Assembly: GCA_017525805.1 (NCBI GenBank)
Contig: JAFXSH010000113.1
Span: 1-64,000 of the forward strand
Direction: 5' to 3'
DNA from: Clostridia bacterium
GTDB taxonomy: Bacteria > Bacillota_A > Clostridia > Christensenellales > Aristaeellaceae
Length of the DNA: 64,000 bases
Shown: positions 46,641 to 55,902 of the stretch, one piece after another
Position numbering within the stretch: position 1 is the first letter of the stretch
How the letters are laid out: each line of letters starts with the position of its first letter
The notes under the pieces: model-generated
What the model saw: only the letters and a program-made list of their open reading frames with translations
Databases searched by the model: none
What the model was told of the DNA's origin: nothing
Program-made: the position numbers and the translations under genes

Positions 46641-48980
46641 TTATGCCTTTTCTCTTCCCCGTTCCCGGATGCGGGCGCAGAGCACGGTCATATCGTCCGG
46701 GGGCAGGCCGTCCCGCTGCAAAAGCGCTTCCCGAAGCAGGGTATCGGCTAAGCGCTGTGGCGCGTATTCCCGGCACCGGCGGAGCGCGGCAAGCAAGTCC
46801 TGCTCCTGTCCGAAAGCGTCCGTCACTCCGTCGCTCATGAGCAGCAACGTATCCCCCTCCCCCAAGGTGAAATGGTGCTCCATGGGCACCACATGCTCGA
46901 TGATGCCCAAAGGCAGGGCCGACCCTTCCACCGTGTGGATTTTCTGGCCCTGGATCACGTAGGAGGCGCAGGCCCCTAACTTGTTCATAGCCGCTTCCCC
47001 GGTCCATAAATCGATCACGCACAAATCCACCGTGGCGAATTTTTCCCCGCCGGTAGCGCTTAACATGGTGCCGTTCACGGCGGTCATGGCCTGGGAGCGG
47101 GTGTAGCCCGCCTCTAAGCACAGGGAAAGCAGCTCCAGCGTTTTTTTGCTTTCCTCCTGGGCGTCCGTGCCATGGCCCATGCCATCGCTCAAGGTGAGCA
47201 ATTGCCTGCCGCCCGGCAGCAGACGGGCGAGCACGGCGTCGCCGTTATCCGGTTTGCTGCCCATGCGCCGCTTGTTTTCCGGCGACACGGCGCAGGCGGT
47301 GGCCATGCCCGTTTCCGCCGTCAGGGGCGGCGTTTCCTCCAGGATCAGCCGGTCCCCCTGCTGTTCGGTCACGCTCAAAGGAACCCCCAGCTGCAATCCC
47401 ACGCGGTTCGCCAGCAGGTCGGCCGCTGTGGAACGCAGGGCCAGGGGATCGTACTTGAGGCAGACCATCACGTGTCCTTCCACTCGTTTTACAAACGCCG
47501 TCCGGCCCGGAAAGCGCGCGGCCTGGAGGGCTTCCTCGATCTGCCAGGTCCATAGGGCTTCTTCGCTATCGCCGCTTATACCCTCTAAGCTGATGCGCTG
47601 GACCGCCTGGGACAAGGCCGTCAAATGCGTTTGCAGCATTTCCCGTTCGTATTCGGCACAAAAAACCCGCTGCATCCGCGTCTGCCTTTCTTTATCCAGC
47701 CGGGAGAGAATCTCGGGGATGCGCCCGATCCGGGGGCACTGGGAAAAATAGGTGTTGATGATCGTTAAGTATTCGTCCGTTTCCTCCCCCCGTTCCGACA
47801 GGGCAGCCATGCCATCCCGAGTCTGCCGCTCCATTTCGTGCCAGCAGATGGGCAGCCGGTCGCAGTCCGCGCAGAGCGCTTCGGTCAGCGTTTCGCTTTC
47901 CTCCCGGGGGCTTTGCGGTTCAACGCGGGGATGGGGCAAGGCGTCGGCGATGCACTCGATGGCCCGCACCCAGCGCTGGGTTTTCAGCCGCGTATAAGCG
48001 TTTTCCCGAGGTTCGCTCCACTTTAACCGGCGCACGAAGCGGCCTAACTTTCCCATCTGCTTTTCCGGCAGCAGGCAGAACAGCAGCGCCGCCGCCCCTT
48101 CCGCCCCGAAGAAAGCGGGGATGAACCGGTAGGCGATGAGATACGCCGCCGTCACCGACGCCAGCAGATACATTCCGGCGGCCAGCGCCCGCCGTTTTCC
48201 CTGCATCATGCCCGCCAGCAGGGCGCCAAAGGCTAAGTTCACCAGGGGCAGGGCGCTTTGCCCGCCGATGAGCAGGGTAAGCCCGCAGGCCAGTCCCAAG
48301 CACGCGCCTGCCGCGCTGCCCCCCAGCCAGGAAACAGTGAGCGTCAGCCCCACCGCCGTGAAATATCCCAAATTCACCTGGGCCACGGACAGCCGTCCCG
48401 CGCCTGCCAGCAGCAAAAGCAGCGGCAGCAGCAGGCACAGCAGATCGTCCTGACTGATTTTCCGCTGCCTGTCCGATGCGATTTTGGCCGCCCGCAGCAG
48501 CGCGGGCATCATCGCCACGCCCAACAGCACCCCCGCGGAAAGCAAAATCACCGTCTGCGCGTCCTGGGCACAGAACATATCCGGCAGCGTGCGGGCCAAA
48601 AGCAGCGTGCCCGTCAGGGGCAGCAGCCAGCTTTGCTTCCATTCCCGTATCCGCTTAAGGCCCAGGAACAGGGCGCAGATCACGAATTGCCCCGCGTCCC
48701 AGTCCAGCCCCAACAGAACGCGGTAGCCAAGCCCCGCGCCAAGGCCCAGCCACACCCCCGCGGTCTTTTCTCCCACCGCGGTCAGGGCGGTCAGGCAGCA
48801 AATGGAAAAGGGGGCGGGCACGGAAAAGCACTGGGCCAGGCTGAGCAGAAAAAATGCCCCGGCCATGGGCAGCCGTTTGAGCAGCGCCATTCCCCACTGT
48901 TTCAAATCGATGGTGGGTATGCCCATCCTCCTGCCTCTTTTTTTCTTTTGTACGCGCGCCTCGGTTTGTACCTGTTCCAC
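46641..48980 (-). CDS. spoIIE: Stage II sporulation protein E
   Basis: A 779-residue membrane phosphatase. About ten hydrophobic segments (about 35-310), a central FtsZ-interacting region, and a C-terminal PP2C domain with SDGMGHGTDAQEESKKTLELL (near 595) and LLMSDGVTDAFG. SpoIIE dephosphorylates SpoIIAA to activate sigma-F in the forespore, so sporulation ability is suggested. I chose GTG at 48978-48980 because AAGGAAGG is seven bases upstream; an in-frame ATG at 49010 lacks a ribosome binding site and lies before the likely transcription start. Confidence 0.93.
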   Translation of the reverse strand: MEQVQTEARVQKKKRGRRMGIPTIDLKQWGMALLKRLPMAGAFFLLSLAQCFSVPAPFSICCLTALTAVGEKTAGVWLGLGAGLGYRVLLGLDWDAGQFVICALFLGLKRIREWKQSWLLPLTGTLLLARTLPDMFCAQDAQTVILLSAGVLLGVAMMPALLRAAKIASDRQRKISQDDLLCLLLPLLLLLAGAGRLSVAQVNLGYFTAVGLTLTVSWLGGSAAGACLGLACGLTLLIGGQSALPLVNLAFGALLAGMMQGKRRALAAGMYLLASVTAAYLIAYRFIPAFFGAEGAAALLFCLLPEKQMGKLGRFVRRLKWSEPRENAYTRLKTQRWVRAIECIADALPHPRVEPQSPREESETLTEALCADCDRLPICWHEMERQTRDGMAALSERGEETDEYLTIINTYFSQCPRIGRIPEILSRLDKERQTRMQRVFCAEYEREMLQTHLTALSQAVQRISLEGISGDSEEALWTWQIEEALQAARFPGRTAFVKRVEGHVMVCLKYDPLALRSTAADLLANRVGLQLGVPLSVTEQQGDRLILEETPPLTAETGMATACAVSPENKRRMGSKPDNGDAVLARLLPGGRQLLTLSDGMGHGTDAQEESKKTLELLSLCLEAGYTRSQAMTAVNGTMLSATGGEKFATVDLCVIDLWTGEAAMNKLGACASYVIQGQKIHTVEGSALPLGIIEHVVPMEHHFTLGEGDTLLLMSDGVTDAFGQEQDLLAALRRCREYAPQRLADTLLREALLQRDGLPPDDMTVLCARIRERGREKA

Positions 48981-49012
48981 CGCTGATCCTTCCTTCACGC
49001 TTGAATACATGC

Positions 49013-49068
49013 ATCATAGCGGTAAGAACGTACCCACGCCGTCGAACCAAAGCGCGCGGAATGTCGAA
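49013..49068 (-). promoter_or_regulatory. Spo0A-activated-type promoter of spoIIE
   Basis: A -10 element TATGAT (49013-49018, minus strand) has no matching -35. Instead two 0A boxes, CGTCGAA (49040-49046, plus strand) and perfect TGTCGAA (49062-49068), lie 22 bases apart, about two helical turns, at roughly -34 to -62 from the predicted start near 49006. This is the architecture of Spo0A-activated sigma-A promoters. Confidence 0.6.
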
Positions 49069-49144
49069 GAAAATGAATTTTCCCTTTTCATTCCTCCCTT
49101 TTCTGTGGTATACTGGGAAAAAGCAGTACGGAGGAGCGGACAGC

Positions 49145-49672
49145 ATGCACATCAGCGAACTGCCCCGGGAGAGGTTCGAGGGGTACGAAGTCGTTTTTTC
49201 ATACGAGAGCAAGGGCTATTATGATTTGAAAATGCGGTGCACGGAAAACGTGTTTGCCCTGGAATTCGTGCGCACGCCCTGCGCCCCGGTGCACAAAGAA
49301 TTTGTGGATCACCTCTTCGCCCCACACTGGGACGATCCCCGCGCCTACGCCCTGTGGGACGGCAGGGAGATGCGCGCCATTTTGGAGGTGACCCCGGAAA
49401 GCTGGAATAACCGCCTGCGCATCACCAACTTGTGCGTGCAGGATGGATACCGCCGCCGGGGGTACGGCACGCTGCTCATGACCCGGGCCCGGGAAATCGC
49501 CCGCGCCCAGCACCGCCGCGCCCTGATCTTAGAAACCCAAAGCTGCAATACCGGAGCCATCGGTTTTTACCTGGCCCAGGGTCTATCCCTCATGGGCTTC
49601 AACGCCTGTGAATATTCCAATCAGGACGTGGAAAAGCACGAAATTCGCCTGGAAATGGGCTGTCTCATATAA
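49145..49672 (+). CDS. GNAT-family N-acetyltransferase
   Basis: A 175-residue acetyltransferase. The acetyl-CoA loop is VQDGYRRRGYGTLLMTRA (about 99-116), followed by ALILETQSCNTGAIGFYLAQGL. Substrate unknown. The ATG at 49145 follows GGAGGAG; a TATACT -10 lies at 49109-49114 with a weak -35. Divergent from spoIIE and 14 bases before the RNA methyltransferase gene. Confidence 0.85.
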   Translation: MHISELPRERFEGYEVVFSYESKGYYDLKMRCTENVFALEFVRTPCAPVHKEFVDHLFAPHWDDPRAYALWDGREMRAILEVTPESWNNRLRITNLCVQDGYRRRGYGTLLMTRAREIARAQHRRALILETQSCNTGAIGFYLAQGLSLMGFNACEYSNQDVEKHEIRLEMGCLI

Positions 49673-49686
49673 GGGGTGCTTGATAC

Positions 49687-50787
49687 ATGGATTTTCTTGC
49701 CACCGCCGCTTTCGGCCTGGAAGGCTTGGCGAAAAAGGAACTGAATCGCTTAGGATTAGAGGCCAAGGGCGAAACGGGCGGAGCCCGCTTTTCCGCCACC
49801 CCCGCCCAGGCGTTTTCCGCCAATCTGTGGCTGCGCACGGCGGACCGGGTGCTTTTGATCGTGGGTGAAGGCAAGGCCCTGTCTTTTGAGGACCTGTTCC
49901 AATTGGTGCTGTCCCTGCCGTGGGAAGATTACTTGCCCAGGGACGCCCGTTTTCCTGTCAGCGGCAAATGCGCCCGCAGCCAATTGATGAGCGTGCGGGA
50001 CTGCCAGGCCATCACCAAAAAAGCCATTGTGGAGCGGCTGAAACGGCATTACAAAACCCAGTGGTTCGAGGAATCGGGCCCCGAATTTGCCGTGGACGTA
50101 TCCATTCACGGAGACATGGCCCGCCTGACCCTGGACACCAGCGGCGCGGCCCTGAATAAGCGTGGCTACCGTACCTGGAACGGGGAAGCGCCTCTGCGGG
50201 AAACCTTAGCCGCCGCTCTGGTGATGATGGCCCCCTGGAAGCCGGATATGCCCTTGTATGATCCCTGCTGCGGCACGGGCACCCTGCTGATCGAAGCGGC
50301 TTATCTGCGTTCCCATCGCGCGCCGGGGCTGACCCGGAACTTTGCCTGCGAAAGCTGGCCTCTGTTTCCCCAAAAGGAAATGGAACTGATCCGGCGGGAA
50401 GCGGAAAGCCGCTTTGATCCCGCTCTGATCGGCTCTATCGGCGGAAGCGACGTTGACCCCCAGGCCCTGGACCTTTGCAAGCGCCACCTCAAGCAGGCGG
50501 GACTGGGCGGCAGGATCACCGTGAGCCAGAAAGATTTGAGGGATTTGACGCTGGAAAGCCCTCCGCCCCTGTTCCTGCTGAATCCCCCCTACGGAGAAAG
50601 GCTGTCGGACCGGAAACAGTGCGAAAAGCTGTACCGGGATATTCGCTTACTCTATGATCGCCACCCGGACTGCCGCATGGGCGTGATCACCGCCCACACC
50701 GGCTTCGAGCGCTGCTTCGGAAAGCGCGCCAATCAAAAACGCCGCCTGTATAACGGGCGGCTGGAATGTGAATACCTGACCTATTGA
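49687..50787 (+). CDS. THUMP-domain class I RNA methyltransferase (RlmL/YpsC-like)
   Basis: A 366-residue protein with an N-terminal ferredoxin-like/THUMP module (about 1-155) and a SAM methyltransferase domain with YDPCCGTGTLLIEAA (about 190-204), a GSDVDPQAL segment and catalytic NPPYGERL (about 299-306). This matches the YpsC/RlmL N-domain group, which makes N2-methylguanosine in 23S rRNA. Closely follows the GNAT gene. Confidence 0.88.
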   Translation: MDFLATAAFGLEGLAKKELNRLGLEAKGETGGARFSATPAQAFSANLWLRTADRVLLIVGEGKALSFEDLFQLVLSLPWEDYLPRDARFPVSGKCARSQLMSVRDCQAITKKAIVERLKRHYKTQWFEESGPEFAVDVSIHGDMARLTLDTSGAALNKRGYRTWNGEAPLRETLAAALVMMAPWKPDMPLYDPCCGTGTLLIEAAYLRSHRAPGLTRNFACESWPLFPQKEMELIRREAESRFDPALIGSIGGSDVDPQALDLCKRHLKQAGLGGRITVSQKDLRDLTLESPPPLFLLNPPYGERLSDRKQCEKLYRDIRLLYDRHPDCRMGVITAHTGFERCFGKRANQKRRLYNGRLECEYLTY

Positions 50788-50793
50788 AGGATG

Positions 50794-50818
50794 GCCGCGC
50801 CTTAAAAACAGACGCGGC
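50794..50818. terminator. Weak terminator hairpin
   Basis: GCCGCG (50794-50799) pairs with CGCGGC (50813-50818), followed by a T-rich but interrupted stretch. It lies between convergent genes. Confidence 0.45.
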
Positions 50819-50825
50819 TCCTTCT

Positions 50826-51863
50826 TTATTCTCTTATGCTTTCCAGCGGGAACGTGACCTGCCAATCGCCCTCCATCGCCTGATCGGCGGTAACGAATTC
50901 CCCCGTCAGCACGATGTTTTCCAGGTTTTCCGGGTATTCTGTGAAGAAGTATTCCTGCCAGCTGTCGCTGTAAACGACGCCGTTCGTTTCCCTTCCGAAC
51001 CAGCTCACGGTGGAAATACCGCCCGGCAGTTCGCCATGACCGTAATCGTTGCCCTCCGTATCGGTCAGGGTAAGGAAGCCGTGATTGTCCGTATGGTAAA
51101 TATCGTCGTACCTGATCTGCACATGCAGGATGCCGTCAGAAAGGCCCGCGCCGGTGAGGGTGACGCCTTTTACCACCGGGATTTCTAAGCTGTTTTCCGA
51201 ATTCAATACCCTCGCATCGGAAAGACCATCGGCATTGCCGGCTGATCCGCCCCGGACGGTGTCGGGAACGGGCACGGTTTCCGCTTCCCCGATTTTCCCC
51301 AGCAGCGGCGTCAGGTTCACAGTGGTTTCCCGTTTGCCTGTCAGAATCCGGCTGACGCTGAACGTTACTTTGTCCGTTTCCGAAGGCTGTTCACTGAACC
51401 GCATATATACGGCAAAGGACGCCGTGCTGGTTTCCTCGTCATAATCCAGCAGGGTGCAGGTACCGGAGCCATCATAAGGCAGATGCAGCACTTCGCTGTC
51501 GAATAAATCCACGGTTCCGTCCAAGCGGTCGCCGGTCACATCCTGCATCGTCAGGGTCACAAAGGCTTCCTGTCCCTGGAGGGACGCGGAGACCACCTCC
51601 ATGCGGATGCCCTGATCCTCACAGCTCAGATTGACCGGCTTCAAGGCTTGGGACGCCCAGGGCCACACCCGGTATAAAAGCGCGTTGATATCTCCATTGA
51701 CTGCGGCCAGCGCTCCCGTGGCGGCAGTGAGCAGCAGCATCGCCGCTGCTATCGCAAGCAATCGTTTTCCTTTCACTTTATAAACTTTCCTTCCTTCTTC
51801 TGCTTCCATAGCCATGCTTTCGTCGATTTCCCCGATGGCTGTAAGCAAGTCTTCCTTCGTCAT
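50826..51863 (-). CDS. DUF4179-like membrane protein, probable anti-sigma factor
   Basis: A 345-residue protein: a short acidic cytoplasmic N-terminus (MTKEDLLTAIGEIDESMAMEA), one membrane helix (about 34-54) and an extracytoplasmic beta-rich domain with an AAVNGDINALLYRVWP start, as in DUF4179 proteins. Its ATG overlaps the sigma factor stop (ATGA), the usual layout of ECF sigma/anti-sigma pairs, so it probably holds the sigma factor at the membrane until a signal arrives. Confidence 0.75.
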   Translation of the reverse strand: MTKEDLLTAIGEIDESMAMEAEEGRKVYKVKGKRLLAIAAAMLLLTAATGALAAVNGDINALLYRVWPWASQALKPVNLSCEDQGIRMEVVSASLQGQEAFVTLTMQDVTGDRLDGTVDLFDSEVLHLPYDGSGTCTLLDYDEETSTASFAVYMRFSEQPSETDKVTFSVSRILTGKRETTVNLTPLLGKIGEAETVPVPDTVRGGSAGNADGLSDARVLNSENSLEIPVVKGVTLTGAGLSDGILHVQIRYDDIYHTDNHGFLTLTDTEGNDYGHGELPGGISTVSWFGRETNGVVYSDSWQEYFFTEYPENLENIVLTGEFVTADQAMEGDWQVTFPLESIRE

Positions 51864-52417
51864 AGCATATCCTCCTTGATCAGGCGGTTTTTCAGCTTGA
51901 TCCGCACGCGAAACAGCATGGACGTGACCTTGTTTTGGGAAAAGCCCGTTCTTTCCGCGATTTCCCCAATACCGTACAGATGCCAGTACCGAAGCAGGAA
52001 AACCCGTCTTTCCGTTTCCGGCAAACGGCTCAGAAAACCCTGGATGCTTTCAGCCAACATTTTGGTTTCCATGCGGTCTTCCACTGTTTCCCCACCGGGC
52101 AGGCAGTCGCCCAACTCCTCCAGGACCGCCGCCCTTTCTCCGCCGCCGCGCTTTACGGCGTCCCGCTTCCGACAGGCGTCTAAGCTGATCCGGCGCACCA
52201 GTTTGGCGAGATAGCCCTTCAAATCCTTCGGTTTTTGGGGTGGGATGCTGTTCCATGCGGCCAGCCAGGCGGTATTCACGCATTCCTCCGCGTCTCGTCG
52301 GTCGCCTATGATGCGCCGGGCGATGGCTCCGCAGTACGCCTCGTACCGGGCCTGGGTGCAAGCAACGGCCTGCTCGTCCCGGTTCAGATACATTTCCACG
52401 ATCCGGCTGTCCTCCAT
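51860..52417 (-). CDS. ECF-type RNA polymerase sigma factor
   Basis: A 185-residue sigma-70-family protein. Region 2 includes IIGDRRDAEECVNTAWLAAW (about 36-55) and region 4 includes LPETERRVFLLRYWHLYGIGEIAERTG (about 131-157). It has only regions 2 and 4, as in ECF factors. GGAGG lies ahead of the ATG. Its target promoters cannot be read from this window. Confidence 0.9.
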   Translation of the reverse strand: MEDSRIVEMYLNRDEQAVACTQARYEAYCGAIARRIIGDRRDAEECVNTAWLAAWNSIPPQKPKDLKGYLAKLVRRISLDACRKRDAVKRGGGERAAVLEELGDCLPGGETVEDRMETKMLAESIQGFLSRLPETERRVFLLRYWHLYGIGEIAERTGFSQNKVTSMLFRVRIKLKNRLIKEDML

Positions 52418-52493
52418 GGATTTCCTCCTTCCCTTCCGTTTGAAAGGCCCTTCACCTATATCACTCGTAAAAAAGAAGCATGTATTGCGCCTT

Positions 52494-52527
52494 TTGAAAA
52501 AATCCGCCGGTTCTTTTTGCCCGGCGG
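52494..52527 (-). terminator. Terminator of engB
   Basis: Minus strand CCGCCGG (52521-52527), ten-base loop, CCGGCGG (52504-52510), then ATTTTTTC. It ends transcription before the sigma factor gene. Confidence 0.82.
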
Positions 52528-52534
52528 GTTTTCC

Positions 52535-53137
52535 TTATGCTTCTGTTGTTTCTTCCGGCCCGTTCAGCGCCTTTTCCAGGGCCTCCAGCAGGGCGTCCCT
52601 GCCGTCCCCCGTTTCGGAGGAATAGCAGAGCACCTGCCAGGGCTGCACCTGCAAAGCCCGGCAGATGGGGGCCAGGTTCTTCATCCGCGCGCCGCGGGAA
52701 ATCTTATCCGCCTTGGTGGCAACCACCAGGAAGGGCTGGCCCGTGCCCCGCAGGAATGCGTTCATCTGGATATCGTCCTGAGTGGGTTCGTGGCGGATAT
52801 CCACTAAATGCAGGGTCAGGCGCAGGGCTTTGGTTTCCCGGAAATACTTTTCCATCATGCCGCCCCAGCGCTGCTTTTCCTGCTTATCCACCTTGGCGAA
52901 GCCGTAGCCCGGCAAATCCACCAAATGAAAGCTGCCGTTGAGTAAAAACAGGTTGATCAGCCGGGTTTTGCCGGGGGTGGCGCTGGTTTTTGCCAGGGCC
53001 TTGCGGCGGCACAGGCTGTTGATCAGGCTGGATTTGCCCACGTTGCTCTTCCCCGCCACGGCGATTTGAGGCAGGATGGGGTCGGGATCGGCATAGACGC
53101 TCATGCTGGTAACAAATTCCGCTGTTTTGATTTCCAT
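52535..53137 (-). CDS. engB: Ribosome biogenesis GTPase EngB (YsxC/YihA)
   Basis: A 200-residue GTPase needed for 50S assembly: G1 GKSNVGKSS (29-37), G3 DLPGYGFAKV and G4 TKADK. ATG 53135-53137 gives the conserved start MEIKTAEFV; an upstream ATG at 53161 overlaps the acyltransferase stop (ATGA) and is an alternative, coupled start. Confidence 0.92.
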   Translation of the reverse strand: MEIKTAEFVTSMSVYADPDPILPQIAVAGKSNVGKSSLINSLCRRKALAKTSATPGKTRLINLFLLNGSFHLVDLPGYGFAKVDKQEKQRWGGMMEKYFRETKALRLTLHLVDIRHEPTQDDIQMNAFLRGTGQPFLVVATKADKISRGARMKNLAPICRALQVQPWQVLCYSSETGDGRDALLEALEKALNGPEETTEA

Positions 53138-53157
53138 GTTTTTCTCTCTTTCAGTGA

Positions 53158-54327
53158 TCATACCGCGCTTTTTTTAGGTCCTGTGAGCTTCACCAAGCCC
53201 TTCCACAGGCAATGGAACAGGGCGGTGGCCGGGATGGTACAGGCCAGCACGGCGAGGATATACAGGGGCACGTTTTTGATGTATACGGCGCTTTTTGCCA
53301 CCCCGGCGAAATCAAAGCCGAACAGGTCCACGAACATGCCGTGGATCAGGTAAAATGCCAGGGTGACGCTTCCCAGCAGGGACAAAGCTTTATTGCCCAG
53401 ATGCACCTTCATCAGCAGCAGGAACCAGAACGCCACGAAAGAAACGCATACCAGCCACTGGGAAACACAGCTGCCCAGCCGGTGCGGCACCTTGAGGGGA
53501 TCACCCCAGTTTTCCCCGTAATAGCCCCACCACTTGTCGCAAGCCAGGGCGGAAACACGGTACAGCACAAAAATCGCGGCAAAGGACAGCGCCAGCCAGA
53601 ACCAGTAGCCCTTTTTCAGAAACGCCGTGATCTTTGCCTCATGCTTGCCGAAAACCATCCCCAGGGGAAACATGATGATGCTGTTATACCACCATTCGCC
53701 CCGCATCCATCCCACGCCCTGATGATCCAGGCACGCGCCCAGCAGGGTATAAGCTAAGGTGAACAGGGCGACCCACCCGATGGCCGTCCCATCCCGTCTG
53801 CAGAACCGGAAGGAAAGGTAAAAGGCCAGGTAGAAAAAGGGGATCACGATCTGATACCAAGCGTTGTAGTTCGCCATGCGAAAGCCCGAAAGATACCACA
53901 GGATTTGGGCGGTATCCATCTTTTCCCCCACAGCCAGGCGCACCAGGGTATAAATGATCTCCGACAGGTAAAAAGCCAGCACCATGGACAGGATGCGTTT
54001 GCGCGGAAAAGCATGCAGGTAATCCAGCTTGGTTTTCCAGCTTTTATACAGGCCCAGGCCGGAGCAGAACAGGAACACCGCCACAAACAGATACCCGATG
54101 GGCACGAAGAAGTCCAGCCCGTGCACGATGTACTGATACGAATGCCAGGGCGCGCAGGTTTTCTGGGCCATGTGGTGCAGGGCCACCCCTAAGGCCGCGA
54201 CGCCCTTCAGGATGTTGGTCTGTTCTCTCCCCGTGTATTCCTCGTTCCATTCCTTCCTCCGGCAGCCCTTTGCCCCGAAAAGGAGCAGCGCCCCCAGCAG
54301 GAAATAAAACAGATACATCCAGTCCAT
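53158..54327 (-). CDS. Acyltransferase family 3 membrane protein
   Basis: A 389-residue protein with about ten hydrophobic helices and the acyltransferase-3 catalytic His region GVAALGVALHHMAQ (about 42-55). Such enzymes acetylate cell-surface polysaccharides or lipids. It is 18 bases after the beta-lactamase-fold gene; the substrate is not evident. Confidence 0.78.
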   Translation of the reverse strand: MDWMYLFYFLLGALLLFGAKGCRRKEWNEEYTGREQTNILKGVAALGVALHHMAQKTCAPWHSYQYIVHGLDFFVPIGYLFVAVFLFCSGLGLYKSWKTKLDYLHAFPRKRILSMVLAFYLSEIIYTLVRLAVGEKMDTAQILWYLSGFRMANYNAWYQIVIPFFYLAFYLSFRFCRRDGTAIGWVALFTLAYTLLGACLDHQGVGWMRGEWWYNSIIMFPLGMVFGKHEAKITAFLKKGYWFWLALSFAAIFVLYRVSALACDKWWGYYGENWGDPLKVPHRLGSCVSQWLVCVSFVAFWFLLLMKVHLGNKALSLLGSVTLAFYLIHGMFVDLFGFDFAGVAKSAVYIKNVPLYILAVLACTIPATALFHCLWKGLVKLTGPKKSAV

Positions 54328-54345
54328 CTTGCTTTTTCCTTTTGT

Positions 54346-55752
54346 TTATTCCCTGTATCCAATTAAATCGGCTTCCGATTGATCGAAGCCCACGTTGCGG
54401 CGGCTGTGGATGCGGATACCGTGAGCGGTGAAGGTCAGTTTCAGCACAACTTCAAAAGGCGTGTTCACAAAGCATGCGTGCAGGATCAGCGCGTCCTCCC
54501 GCCGGGCAGCCCGGACGGCGGCGTGTTCCATCACGCGGATGACGGCGTGTTCCAAGGTGCCGTCGTTTTTCTTCGCTTTCCAGGTGAAGGGCGTCCACTT
54601 GTCCAGGCAGAGGGGCAGCTCGCAATCGCCCAGCAGCACCTTGTCCTTTTGAATTTCGACGGTTTCGGCCAGCTCGTTTCCCGGCTGCAAAACGTATTTG
54701 CCAAGCCAGGCTTCCTCCGGCACGGGGGCGGACACTTCCCTGCCCATATCTTCCCACCGAGCGGCGGTGACAAAGGAAGAGGGAAGGATCGCTTTTTCTG
54801 TGCCAGCAGGAGCGTCCACGGCGGGCAGGATATTTTCCCAGATGGATTTCATCACAGCGCCCATGTCCTCCACGCCGCTGTTGATGGCAATCACCATATC
54901 CTGATCCGGCATGATGATACAGTACTGGCCGAAAGCCCCGTCGCCCCGGAACACGTGCTTGGGCGTGCACATCCAGAACTGATAGCCGTAGCCCCGGCCC
55001 CAATCGGAATCGCCGCCGGAAATGGAATTATCGGACCAGGCGGTCTGGGCGTCCAGGATCCATTGTTCGTTCAGCAGCTGCTTTCCTTCCCATTTTCCCC
55101 GCTGCAAATAGAACTGGCCTAATTTGGCGATATCCTCCACCCGCACGTTCAGGCCGTAACCGCCGGTGGCGACGCCGGTAGGCGATTCCTCCGTCCAGAT
55201 ATCCGGGCTCATGCCTAAGGGGTCCATGAGCTTTTCCCGGAGATAGGCCAGCAGCTTTTTGCCCGTCACCTTCTGCACGATGGCGGAAAGCATGTAGGTG
55301 CCGAAGGTATTGTAGAGGAAATGGGTGCCCGGCTCAAACTCCACGTAGCTGCGCAGGAAGCCCTTTTCCCAGCATTCGTCCATGTGCCAGGGCTCGGTTT
55401 GGTGGCCTGTGTTCATAGTGAGGAGGTTCTTCACCGTGATCTTTTGCATATTCTCGCAGGGCGCGCCGGGCAGATGGTCCGGGAAAAAGTCCACCAATTT
55501 GTCAGTCAGAGACAGAAGCCCGTCCTGCACCGCGAAGCCCACCGCCGTGGATGTGAAGCTCTTGCTCAAAGAAAACAGCATATGCAGATTATTCTGGCTC
55601 CAGGGCGCGAAGGACGCCTCGTAAAACACCTTGCCATGGCGCAGCATCATCATATCGTGCATGTGCAGATGCTTTTCTTTCATTTCGTTCAGGAAACGCA
55701 GGATGCCGTCGCTGCGGACGCCCGCTTCTTCGGGTGTGGTACGGATAAACAT
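54346..55752 (-). CDS. Beta-lactamase-fold serine hydrolase
   Basis: A 468-residue class C-like serine hydrolase without signal peptide. Catalytic SLSK (Ser61, Lys64) and the Tyr motif YNT near 155 are present. Residues 350-468 form an extra beta domain. Relatives include esterases and D-aminopeptidases; antibiotic resistance is not implied. GGAGGTGG lies before the ATG, and it has its own promoter. Confidence 0.82.
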   Translation of the reverse strand: MFIRTTPEEAGVRSDGILRFLNEMKEKHLHMHDMMMLRHGKVFYEASFAPWSQNNLHMLFSLSKSFTSTAVGFAVQDGLLSLTDKLVDFFPDHLPGAPCENMQKITVKNLLTMNTGHQTEPWHMDECWEKGFLRSYVEFEPGTHFLYNTFGTYMLSAIVQKVTGKKLLAYLREKLMDPLGMSPDIWTEESPTGVATGGYGLNVRVEDIAKLGQFYLQRGKWEGKQLLNEQWILDAQTAWSDNSISGGDSDWGRGYGYQFWMCTPKHVFRGDGAFGQYCIIMPDQDMVIAINSGVEDMGAVMKSIWENILPAVDAPAGTEKAILPSSFVTAARWEDMGREVSAPVPEEAWLGKYVLQPGNELAETVEIQKDKVLLGDCELPLCLDKWTPFTWKAKKNDGTLEHAVIRVMEHAAVRAARREDALILHACFVNTPFEVVLKLTFTAHGIRIHSRRNVGFDQSEADLIGYRE

Positions 55753-55781
55753 AAAACCACCTCCATCGCTTGCTTTTTGTC

Positions 55782-55810
55782 ATTATATAATAGAAAAAGA
55801 AGAAAGGCAA
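55782..55810 (-). promoter_or_regulatory. Promoter of the serine hydrolase-acyltransferase-engB operon
   Basis: Minus strand TTGCCT (55805-55810), 17 bases, perfect TATAAT (55782-55787). Confidence 0.65.
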
Positions 55811-55838
55811 CACACCCGCCGGCTTGCGGCAAACAATA

Positions 55839-55866
55839 TTGCGGAAAAAGCAAAAAGCGATATAAT
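55839..55866 (+). promoter_or_regulatory. Promoter of the DUF4091 gene
   Basis: TTGCGG (55839-55844), 16 bases, perfect TATAAT (55861-55866). It is divergent from, and almost adjacent to, the minus-strand promoter. Confidence 0.5.
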
Positions 55867-55902
55867 AGACATATCATTTTATCAATAAGGGGAGAAATCG
55901 TT

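Noticed and set aside
54346..55752. Antibiotic-resistance beta-lactamase
   Set aside because: No signal peptide, extra C-terminal domain and sugar-locus context fit a general esterase or peptidase of the same fold.
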